Origin: Saturnia japonica
Lineage: Eukaryota > Arthropoda > Insecta > Lepidoptera > Saturniidae
DNA length: 64,000 nt
Reading direction: 5' to 3'
Assembly: GCA_033032175.1 (NCBI GenBank)
Contig: CM065319.1
Span: forward strand, 16,279,018 to 16,343,017
Each line of letters starts with the position of its first letter. Position 1 is the stretch's first letter. The position numbers were made by a program, and so were the translations under genes. Shown piece by piece: positions 47,101 through 55,838 of the stretch. The notes under the pieces are model-generated. The model saw only the letters and a program-made list of their open reading frames with translations, was not told the DNA's origin and did no database searches.

Positions 47101-47177
47101 TTTTTTTAGATCTGACTATACTGTTAGCCTTAGAGGCCCTGAAGCCGCTGCGGCTTTTACAGCTTCACCGGACTTGG
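47101..47177 (-). mobile_element. Jockey-family LINE, 77-bp 3' tail
   Basis: 'ttttttttagatctgactat' then 'tgttagccttagaggccctg', 'gccgctgcggcttttacagc' and 'ttcaccggacttgg' is the last 75 bp of the jockey family in reverse. The perfect 12-bp target duplication aaatgttttgat lies at 47089-47100 and 47178-47189. It probably lies in intron 1 of the APPBP2-like gene. Truncation falls within a few bases of that in copy A (3500-3687). Confidence 0.95.
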
Positions 47178-47189
47178 AAATGTTTTGAT

Positions 47190-47725
47190 AAAATGCTAAT
47201 TTCACAAAAGCAATGGTTGATCGCAGGCTCACTCTTATTCCTGCTCTGTGAATCCAATCCACTGGCAACGTATCTGCGTTTAATAAGTTTTAATTGTATA
47301 GTTTTCTTTAATTAATAAATGAGAAGCAGTTACGTCATTTGATAACACGGGATCAATCTGGATCGACATTTTGTTTCGGATTCAACGTAACAATGAAATT
47401 TTTAATTGTGGAAAATAAATCACGGGCGATTATAAACAAGTTACTATCAAGGACATACTATAAAGTTCTTTATATGTGTGATTCGCAGCAAAAATGTATT
47501 AAAAAAAAATGTATTGTACGTGGTCCCTGGCATCACTCGGTATCGATCTACACACAGGTTCACGGGCACCTTCTGTATCGAGACAATAAACAATCATCAC
47601 TTTATCTAAGCACTTATAATTTAATCGAACAATACGATATCAGATGATAGTATAAGGTACCCATACGGCATAATACTATCTGCTTTTCATTGATAAGAAC
47701 TAAACAAAAATGTGACATAACTCAC
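47190..47725 (-). other. Start of APPBP2-like intron 1
   Basis: Begins with GTGAGT on the minus strand at 47725-47720 and runs left beyond the jockey tail. The 102-codon plus-strand frame at 47339-47647 has no motif. Confidence 0.6.
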
Positions 47726-47881
47726 CTTATAGTATACATCCATGAGAATACTATCAGGAAGCGAACGAAGAACATGTCTCTCGCACTTTGCTTTCTGCAA
47801 ATAATTCACTAGATTCGTCAGACACAACTCGTATAAATTTTCAGGTATTTTCTTTCCGCGCATCATCGACGCGTCAGCCAT
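47726..47881 (-). CDS. APPBP2: APPBP2-like gene, first coding exon
   Basis: APPBP2 (amyloid protein-binding protein 2) is known as a substrate receptor of CUL2 ubiquitin ligases that recognises C-terminal degrons, and as a microtubule-associated binder of the APP sorting signal. This exon encodes 52 residues, beginning MADASMMRGKKIPENLYEL and ending RSLPDSILMDVYYK. Both IPE-LY near residue 12 and RSLP--I--DVYYK at the end match the N-terminus of animal APPBP2 as I remember it. The first helices of that protein contact Elongin C. The exon ends in frame (phase 0) at AAG followed by a consensus donor GTGAGT on the minus strand. I chose the ATG at 47881 because of its strong context (aaaATGG); an in-frame ATG at 47911 would add 10 residues. 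A CCAAT-like ccaatagggg lies on the minus strand upstream (about 47985-47994). Later exons (TPR-like repeats) were not found. Some other helical N-terminus cannot be fully excluded. Confidence 0.75.
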
Positions 47882-48480
47882 TTTAGCGAGATAAAACAGA
47901 ACTCGCTTCATTTCGTCAATTTGATTCGATGTTTGACACTTTTGACAGCTAGGCTTACGCGATGTTCAGACCGATTGAGCTTCCCCTATTGGTGAGCTTC
48001 CCTTCAAAATTGTCCAAGTTCTAAGATTTATTCTGATTGAATGATAGATAAGAATAGATCTGTGAAAATTATCTATTTATCAATAGCCCTTGTCCTGATC
48101 AGACAGACACTCAAACAGTCATGTGATGAGAAATAAAATAAGCTTAGTTTCATTGAGATACTTAATGACTTTCATAATCGATTTACTATTATGAGTTATG
48201 TAGTTTTTATAGAGTGATAGCTGAGGGCGGTAGCGCGGGAAACTTTAACACAAAAGCATATCAGGGCTCTGTTAAATAGAATCCACATATCTACTACCCG
48301 TCTGGTATTTGCGTTAGCGATAATTATCTATCTTATTCTTATGATAATAATTCACGCGCGAAAAAATGGCTAACTATACAGGCTGTTTTATTTAAAAATA
48401 CTGAAGTAATAATATTATTTTAATTGATACGCGTAATGCTTTTATACTTTATCTAATCAGTCCCTATGATGATGTATTTA
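47882..48480 (-). promoter_or_regulatory. Probable 5' leader and promoter region of APPBP2-like gene
   Basis: Upstream of the start on the minus strand: a possible leader with 'ctgtcaaaagtgtcaaaca', a CCAAT-like box near 47990 and no clear TATA box. Beyond 48060 the sequence is AT-rich with no other signal. Transcription start not determined. Confidence 0.4.
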
Positions 48481-48752
48481 TTAATTTACCTGTATTTAAA
48501 CCATTAATAATAAAGAACATATGATTAACAAAGTCAACAAAGAGCAATATTAGAATGTTTAATATAAACTATTTATAATCTATATGCACGTACCAATACC
48601 ATTCATATTAAATAAATATAATCCAATAATATGAATGATATTGGTACGTGCATATAGATAATAAATAGTTCATATTAAACATTCTAATGCTCTTTGTTGG
48701 CTTTGTTAATCATATGTTCTTTATTAGTAATGGTTTAAATACAGGTAAATTA
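48481..48752. repeat. Large inverted repeat: about 128-bp arms, 16-bp loop
   Basis: The left arm 48481-48610 ('ttaatttacctgtatttaaa' to 'accattcatatta') is complementary to the right arm 48627-48752 ('taatatgaatgatattggta' to 'tacaggtaaattaa'). There are only a few mismatches and one 3-4 bp indel. The loop is 16 nt. It matches no other repeat in the window. It could be a foldback MITE or a hairpin RNA source. It lies about 300 bp left of the jockey cluster and about 600 bp upstream of the APPBP2 start. Confidence 0.95.
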
Positions 48753-49025
48753 ATTATATGATTATTATGAGTCGTAAAGCTGATATTTTATATAATAACC
48801 ATTTTTTCTCCAGTTTTTGTAATTACTATTACAAAAAATTTAGTTTTTTAATACTCAGATTATATAGGTACACATCAGGTGCAATTAATATTTTTAAATA
48901 TAATATATGTACCGACATCTCTCGCCACAACTGACGCATCAACGCATCTACGTAGCGACACATAGCGACATCTATCGAGCCACATACGACGCATCCTACA
49001 TCGTGCTATAGAAATTAACTCTTCA
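48753..49025. other. Short spacer, no gene
   Basis: AT-rich, then a run rich in 'gcgacatc/gacgcatc' phrases (about 48910-49000) before the jockey target repeat. Confidence 0.4.
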
Positions 49026-49063
49026 ATTGAGTATATATACAAGAACCCGACAACAACTGTTGG
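49026..49063. repeat. Left half of the repeated jockey target unit
   Basis: 'attgagtatatatacaagaa' followed by cccgacaacaactgttgg matches 57890-57938. The remainder of the interrupted unit lies at 57851-57889. The unit is about 70 bp. Confidence 0.75.
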
Positions 49064-49064
49064 A

Positions 49065-49891
49065 GATGATTGATTGAAAAGAAAAGAAAGGATTCCGATT
49101 CCGATTTCGACCGTTGGTGTGAACGGACGTGTCCGCTTGCGCTGTCGATCGCTATCTGAATATCGCTCTGCTTAAACTAGTTTGCGACTTGTTTGCTTTG
49201 ATCCACGGACCCGGTCCTAGGCCTGCCGGTTCAAAGCACACGGTTTAAAGCTGGTTTTTTAAGCCTTTTCATACCGCGTTTTATAGTGAAGACGGTGTTA
49301 TTGTTGTGTAGCGAGTATCTAGGTACTCGTTGCACGCATAGCGCCGTCTCGCTCGCACATCTCGTGTAGCACTTCGGTGCACACGAAAACCCGTACTTCT
49401 CAGTACGACAACAAACGCGCTTTTCAGCGCGAATCTTGTTTCAAAAGACACGCAAATCCACGTTTTAGTGGTCGTTCGTCGGATACCTAGCGGTGTTAAC
49501 GAAGACGAACGGGGCGTGACCCGAGCGCTCTCCGGTTACCTCCTTCTGAGGTAAACGATAACTCGGACGGGCCTGGGAATCTTAGCCTTTGCCTTTTTGC
49601 ATAGTTAAGCCCCAGGTGTCTCCTACCCAACCCTTCCTATCCTTACCACCCATCCTCGTGGTTGTTTGGGCGGAGCCACGGTTTATACCGGCCTGCGTCC
49701 TCTGCCACGAGACTGTTAGGTACTCCTCTAGGGAAACGTTAGGTTCTTTTCCTGTGCGTCATTGCACCTCGACACACAGGTCTCATTGCTCCGGGCTTGG
49801 ATAGCCCGTTAAACTCATTCGGCGTACCCCCCTGCCCTCCAGACAGGGAGGTGAATAAATTCACTCCCCCGTCCTCCAAACCGCCACCGCG
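49065..49891 (+). other. Jockey 5' leader with a run of hairpins
   Basis: The leader precedes the ORF1 ATG at 49892. Between 49312 and 49554 six perfect or near-perfect stem-loops follow one another: 49312-49329, 49363-49385 (loop UUCG closed by C-G), 49392-49407, 49416-49431, 49458-49471 and 49536-49554. Jockey elements usually carry an internal promoter at their 5' end, so part of this leader should act as promoter. The 71-codon frame at 49589 is not supported. Confidence 0.7.
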
Positions 49892-51535
49892 ATGGCAGAT
49901 TTATTAGCTTACGCAGACTTAGAGTCTAAATTTAAACAGCTGGAAGTCGAACACTAGCGGTTTATGAATTTCGTAGCCTTGCACATGCCTGCGCTCAACG
50001 ACGAGTATGTTAGCCGGTCACAGATGGCGGACTCGCTATGTCCGCCATCAGCCAATCAGAGCGTCGATACCGCGCACGCCACCCCCTCCACTTCCGCCAC
50101 GATCTCACCCGCCGCCGCACCACCCGGTTTCGCGCGGCCCGCCTCGGTACCCAAGACCGAGTACCCCCACACCTCTAGCCTCGCAAGTCCGAGTCGCGCC
50201 CCAAATAAGTCCCGAGCGAATTCGCAACAGCGATCGTTCACCCCCGGCCCCTATGGCCGCCCCGCTAAACCCGTTGCCCCCGTGGCAACAACACCCCTCA
50301 CTAATTCTTTTTCGGCCCTCCCAGTCGAATTAGACATGGATGCCCCGATTAGCCCAACCCGTTCCTCGGAAGTCCTGTCCTGGAAGTCGTCAAATTTCGG
50401 AAACGCGCGTCCCGAGATAGCCCCGTCGAGCAAAATGCGACAAAAACTGCCAAAACGGCAAACGGCTCCGCCGCCCCCGCGCCCTCCTCAAATACCAACG
50501 AACCGGTCGTCGGTAAAAAGCAAAGACCCCCGCCAATCATATTCCACGACAAAGCTGTCTGGACAAAATTAACCAATGAGCTCAAATCGCTCAAAATAGG
50601 ATATAACAAGGCGCGTAATATCGCGACCGGAATCTCCCTTACGATGAGCTCGCCAGACTGCCATCGTAAACTAACTACCCTCCTCCGTAGTAGGAATATA
50701 CCCTACTACACATACGCGCTCGAAGAGGAGCGAGTCCTACGGGTGGTGCTTCGACGAATCCCCGTCGAAATCACACCCGAGGGAGTCCTCGCCTCCCTCC
50801 AAGAACAAAAATTCCCCATCTGAGAGGTACATCAGATGTATAATAAGGAAAAACGAGTACTTCAACTGCTCGTTTTAATACTCGACAAGACGCCGAAAGG
50901 CAAAAAAATATTCAACTTAGAAAAAGTATGCGAGCTCTCCGGCATATCCGTAGAGCCTCCATATAAAAATTCGAAGCCCTCCCAATGCCACAACTGTCAG
51001 TTGTACGGGCACTCCCCCCCCCCCCCCCCCCCCCAGCTGCGTACTATGCAGGGAGGAGGGACATCCCGCGAACTATCGCGGATGACCCAAGGCCCCGCGC
51101 ACCACGCACCCTCGCCGCCCTTGGCAGGCTGCCCCTCAGAGTGCACCCCCCGCCTCAGGGTTCCGGTCACAACCTCTGCTCAATCCAGAGGTGTTTCCGT
51201 CCCTCCCGACCCCCCGCCGCACTCAGGCGACCGTAGGCCAACCCGCACCCCAGGTGCAGCACAAACCCGTGCGTTCGCCTCAGAACGCATGGGCCCCCAA
51301 ACCACAGCCCCTCATGGCTATGGATATCCCCGCACCCCGCGCCTCCACACATGTCACAAAAGATGACCTCATGTTATCGCTCCTTCGTGAGCACGAGATA
51401 CGCGAGGTCCTCGCTTTCAAGGCCCATCTGGAGCAGTACGGTTTCGTCGAAACCGTATTTGCCTTTCCCCGGCTCGTAGAGATGCTACAGCGTCTCGATC
51501 ACGAAGCCAACAACCTCAGGCCTCTCAATGGCTAG
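49892..51535 (+). pseudogene. Jockey ORF1 (gag-like, PRE_C2HC and zinc knuckles), broken
   Basis: ORF1 proteins of jockey elements bind the element RNA and bring it to chromosomes. The ATG at 49892 gives MADLLAYADLESKFKQLEVE, then an in-frame TAG at 49955. The frame continues as a Ser/Pro-rich domain to about 50525, where a frameshift leads into LTNELKSLKIGYNKARNIA. RRIPVEITPEGVLASLQEQ follows, the PRE_C2HC-type block found before zinc knuckles. An in-frame TGA lies at 50821. The first knuckle is CHNCQLYGHS (from 50986). A 21-C run at 51014-51034 shifts the frame. The second knuckle, CVLCREEGHPANYRG, follows with a TGA where its last Cys is expected. The C-terminal part (51191-51535) is open and ends LRPLNG. 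The TAG overlaps the ORF2 ATG (ATGGCTAG). Confidence 0.85.
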
Positions 51536-54390
51536 GCTCAAGCCGAGAGGCCTAAACATCTCCTTTTTTAATGCGCGGAACTTATATCCGCAGCGTGATC
51601 TCGTCGCGACTTTTCTTAAAGATCACCAAATAGACGTTCTCTTAGTACAGGAAACGCTCTTAAAGCATGGTAAACACAATCCGAGTATTGCAAATTACAA
51701 CATTGTTAGAAATGACCGTGACGGCCGAGGGGGTGGCACTCTCATTTACTACAAACGCTCGTTGTATTGCATGCCGGTAGATCCTCCGATACTTACCAAT
51801 ATGGAAGTATTCGTGTGTAGACCAGGAATGACCGATCATCCGCCCATAATGATCGTATCCGTGTACCTCTCACCGATGAAGGTACCTTTCAGGTCTGACC
51901 TAGAGAAGCTACTCTCGCTCGGCACATCGGTCATTATCGCAGGTGACCTCAACAGTGGACACACGTCCTTCAACAATTGGAGAGACTCCAGCAATGGGGT
52001 TATTCTCGAAGGCTTGTCGGACGAGTTAAACTTTGTCGTCATAGCGCCTCCCACTCCCACCCACTTTCAAGATCACTGTACACCGACAGTGCTTGATATA
52101 GCCCTCCTGAAAAATATCGCTCTTCAGGTACGACTCATTCTTCAGCTAGGACAACTAGATGACTCCAGCCCTCCTTCAGTCACAACGGTAGACTATGCCA
52201 AACTGAAACACTACCTCGCGGATAGGCAGTCCTCGCCCAGTCTCATTAGGGTCCCGAACGTATTGGGAGTCAGTTGCGCACGTAGATCTCGCGATCGACT
52301 CCCTAGTCGACCACCTCCAAGTCGGCATCGGAGAGGCCTCGAGAGAGGTCGAAGCGGCGAACGATCGCCGCTTTGTACTCCCTGCCGACGTGCGAGCGTT
52401 GTTAACGGAGAAGAACGCTGCGACTCGTGCGCATGACTCTTATCCGACCGAGGCAAACCGCGCACGATTACGCGCACTCCAGAGAGCGGTTAAAGCCCGT
52501 ATAACCGAGTTCAGAAGTCACAGATGGGACACCTTAGTCGAAGGGCTAAGGCCGTCACATCTGACTTACTGGAAAGTAGCCCACGCTCTTAAAATAGATC
52601 CCCAACCTCGCATGCCCCCCCTCGAAAGGGATTCCGGCACTACACCCGCGTTCGATACCATCGACAAGGCGGAGTGCCTTGCCGCTTGTTTGGAGAGCCA
52701 GTGCTCCCCGAACACCGTCAACGCAAATACCGACCGAGTCAGAGATATTGAAGCCCGCGTCGTGGAGCTGAATAAGCTCCCCGCATCAGAATCCCTGTCC
52801 CCAGTCACTTCTGAGGAGGTCCTTGCCATACTCAAAAGCCTTTAGCTTAAAAAGTCACCAGGTCCCGACGGGATCAGGAACGAAGTACTCAAACTTCTTC
52901 CCGATGACCTCATAGCTCTATTGGTCTGCATATTCAATGTAGCCATAGACAACTGCCATTTTCCAGCCGTCTGGAAAACGGCCATTGTCATAGATATTCA
53001 CAAGCCCGGCAAGAGCGCGTCGCTTCCCGACAGCTACCGCCCTATCAGTCTTCTCAATACCCTAGGTAAAATCTATGAGCGGCTCCTTCTGAACCGTCTC
53101 AAGTCCGTAACAAAGGAGAAAAACCTCTATCCGCTTGAGCAATTCGGTTTTCGTGCTAGACATTCTTGCACTCATCAAGTGCACCGCCTCACGGAGCACA
53201 TTTTGTTTAACTTTTCCGAGTTATATAAACCCCGTCGTACACTGGCAGTCTTTTTCGACGTAGCCAAGGCCTTTGATAAGGTCTGGCACGAAGGATTAGT
53301 CTATAAGCTGTACTCCCGCGAAGTCCCCGATAGATTAGTTAAAATCATCCGCGATTACCTCAAAGACCGCACCTTTCGCTACAGAGTGGAAGGTGAACTA
53401 TCCACACCCCATCCCATACGCTTAGGCGTCCCCCAAGGTTCCATCCTGGCTCCTAGCCTCTTCAATCTGTACGTCAGTGACCTACCAAAACTTCCCGCAA
53501 AAGTTGAGGTGGGGTTATACGCTGACGATACAGTCATATACTCCTCTCAAAGGCAAAAGATCAACCTCAAATGTAGAATCCAAAGAGCCGTGACCACTCT
53601 CGGGGAGTGGTTTAACGACTGGCGAATAGCCATCAACCCCACAAAGAGCGCAGCGGTGCTCTTCGACCAAACCGCCTCACAGATACCGAAAAAACTCAAG
53701 GATCATCCCCTTGAACTCTTCGGTAATTCGATCCCCTGGGTAAAGGAGACCAAATATCTAGGTGTAACCCTACATAGTAGACTCTCCTTTATACGCCACA
53801 TCACTCTGGTTAGGAAAAGGGCCGCCTGGACCCTCGCCCGATTGCATCCTCTGTTATGTGCTACAAGCAAAATGTCTACGAGACACAAGCTTACGCTCTA
53901 CAAGATGTGTATCCGACCGATTATGACATATAGCTGCGTTGTGTTCCCACATATGCCAAGATATAATTGGGATCGTTTACAAACCATCCAGAATAGGTTT
54001 CTTCACCGCCTTACCGGTGCCCCTTGGTATGTTCGTATGGAAGATCGCCATAGAGATAGGGACCTTTCTTCGATACATGCTTATGCCAAACACCTTTCTC
54101 ACTCTTATTTCGACACCGCGTCGAACCACGCGAATCCCTTAATCAAAGCGGCAGCTTCATATATTCCCGACCCCAATGCCGGCCGAAGTAAACGCTGGCC
54201 GCGTAATATCTTCACTGACCCGCTCGACAAAATCCAAACTTCTAACGCGTTCTATGCCACCGTCTCTCCAAACAGAGCGTACCACCGCCCACGCCCACAT
54301 AATCACCGTTCTCTCCGCAGAGGACGGGCGGTTAACTTCGCTCCCGCACACCCGTCACGTCCACCCTCTCTAGTGGCAACCCAAGCCTAG
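51528..54390 (+). pseudogene. Jockey ORF2: APE-type endonuclease and reverse transcriptase, broken
   Basis: ORF2 nicks the target and copies the RNA from the nick. From ATG 51528 the APE-like endonuclease reads SFFNARNLYPQRDLVATF, VLLVQETLL (the catalytic Glu) and IIAGDLNSGHTSFNNW (Asp/Asn pair, near 51935-51980). It ends at QLGQLDDSSPPS, where the usual SDHRP with the catalytic His is missing, probably a small deletion. A frameshift lies near 52240, then HVDLAIDSLVDHLQVGIGE. A TAG stop at 52843-52845 interrupts the junction to the reverse transcriptase. From KKSPGPDGIRNEVLK (52849) to the stop at 54388-54390 the polymerase is open. It includes YRPISLLNTLGKIYERLL, FFDVAKAFDKVWHEG, LGVPQGSILAPSLFNLYVSD and the catalytic YADDTVIYS (53518 onward). 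The long GPDGI and YRPISLL blocks place it in the jockey clade. The protein would be about 950 residues. Confidence 0.9.
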
Positions 54391-54933
54391 GTCCGTTCCT
54401 CGGTGTGAAGGAAGCCCTTGGGTCAGGCAGCCGCCCGCGCGATACAAGTGACACTATACGTGCAACACTTAGCTACCCACATACAACATTACACACGTAT
54501 GAACACACACACGTGCACACCACACAGGTACATAGGTTCTGTAAGGGAGCTTTTTTTTCTTTTTTGCGCTAGTTAGACTAATGCGATAGTTAGTGTAGAA
54601 AAACCATTCTGATTACTAAATACACATACGCATGGTCCCCTCCTTCCTCCCAGGAGGAGGGGGACGTGCATATGAGTATATGTTATTATAGTTAGTTCGA
54701 ATTCTCTTAGGATTAGGGAATTAGATAGATCGCGACCTTTTCGCATTCGCGACGACCGCCTGAGCCGAGGTTCGGCCACTCTGACACCCTCGTGCGGGTC
54801 GTCAAAAACTTTCGCGGCTGAGTGCCCTAAGCGCTCGCCTCCAAGTCCGGTGAAGCTGTAAAAGCCGCAGCGGCTCTGTTTTTGGATAGGGCCCCTAAGG
54901 CTAACAGTGTAGTCAGTTAAAAAAAAAAAAAAA
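54391..54933 (+). other. Jockey 3' untranslated region with a conserved hairpin
   Basis: Shared by all longer copies in the window. A short hairpin tcctcccaggagga (54645-54658) is kept in the copies at 55450, 55787, 28875 and 3965, and the terminal 75 bp ('ccggtgaagctgtaaaagcc', 'gcagcggctctg', 'ggcccctaaggctaacagtg') occurs in all of them. Conserved 3' RNA structure is where LINE polymerases begin copying, so these are the candidate recognition parts. Confidence 0.65.
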
Positions 54934-54940
54934 ACAACTG

Positions 54941-55180
54941 TTGGAATTTTCTCGCTCTTGTTTCGGCACCGCGTCGAACCACGCGAATTTTTTAATCCAA
55001 GCGGCAGCTTCCTATTTCTCGGACCCCAATGTCTGCCGGAGTAAACGCCGGCCGCGTAACATCTTTACTGACCCGCTAGACCAAATCGAAACAGCAAACG
55101 CGTTCTATTCCACCGCCTATCCAAACAGGGCGTGCCACCGCCTCTCCAAACAGGGCGTGCCACCGCCCACGCCTGCATAA
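54941..55180 (+). pseudogene. Jockey ORF2 C-terminal fragment in copy 2
   Basis: Reads SCFGTASNHANFLIQAAAS, CRSKRRPRNIFTDPLDQIE and AFYSTAYPNRACHR, collinear with the last 90 residues of ORF2 in the full copy (54100-54390). The frame then shifts in a duplicated 23-bp stretch. No catalytic part is present. The ATG at 54941 lies mostly in target sequence and is not a real start. Confidence 0.85.
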
Positions 55181-55728
55181 CCACCGTTCTCTCCGCAGAG
55201 GACGGGCGGTCAACTTTGCTCCCGCACACCCGTCACGTCCACCCTCTCTAGCGGCAACCCAAGCCTAGGTCCGTTCCTCGGTGTGAAGCCCTTGGGTCAG
55301 GCAGCCGCCCGCGCGATACAAGTGACACTATACGTGCATACCACACAGGTACATAGGTTCTGTAAGGGACTTTTTTTTATTTTTTGCGCTAGTTAGTGTA
55401 GAAAACCCATTATGATCACTAAATACACATACGCATGGTTCCCTCCTTTCTCCCAGGAGGAGGGGTACGTGCATATGAGTATATGTTAGTTAGCTCGAAT
55501 TTTCTTAGGATTAGGGAATTAGATAGATCGCGACCTTTTCGCATTCGCGACGACCGCCCGAGCCGAGGTTCGGCCACTCTGGCACCCTCGTGCGGGTCGT
55601 CAAAAACTTTCGCGGCTGAGTGCCCTAAGCGCTCGCCTCCAAGTCCGGTGAAGCTGTAAAAGCCGCAGCGGCTCTGTTTTTAGATAGGGCCCCTAAGTGT
55701 AACAGTGTAGTCAATTCAAAAAAAAAAA
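54946..55728 (+). mobile_element. Jockey LINE, 5'-truncated tandem copy 2
   Basis: Starts right after the target sequence acaactgttgga (54934-54945), inside the reverse transcriptase C-terminus (ASNHANFLIQAAASY), and ends with poly(A) before a further acaactgttgga (about 55729-55740). About 780 bp. It carries a tandem duplication of 'ccaaacagggcgtgccaccg' at about 55120-55170 that breaks the frame. It has its own truncation point and its own substitutions, so it is an independent insertion and not a duplicate of the neighbour. Confidence 0.9.
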
Positions 55729-55838
55729 ACAACTGTTGGAACCTTTCCGATCACTAAATACACGTACGCATGTCTCCCTCCTTCCTCCCAGGAGGAGGGG
55801 AACGTGCATATGAGTATATGTTAGTTAAAGGTCGGTTA

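Larger units (their letters stand above)
49065..54933 (+). mobile_element. Jockey-clade LINE, full length but inactive
   Basis: A 5.87-kb non-LTR retrotransposon with a leader of about 830 bp, ORF1 (gag-like with zinc knuckles), ORF2 (endonuclease plus reverse transcriptase), a 3' untranslated region of about 530 bp and a poly(A) tail at 54919-54933. The 11-12 bp sequence acaactgttgga is perfect at 49053-49064 and 54934-54945, so both ends are defined. It is much more GC-rich than the host sequence. Each ORF carries stops and frameshifts, so it cannot move by itself. At least seven further fragments of this family are in the window, and two follow directly downstream in the same orientation. 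Confidence 0.9.

Noticed and set aside
47339..47647. 102-codon plus-strand frame in APPBP2 intron 1
   Set aside because: No domain; inside a probable intron of the opposite strand.
50836..51366. Long overlapping frames across the ORF1 C run
   Set aside because: They are the same jockey ORF1 read in frames shifted by the 21-C run, not separate genes.
54573..54779. 68-codon minus-strand frame, repeated at other jockey tails
   Set aside because: Recurs only because the jockey 3' untranslated region recurs; not conserved as protein.
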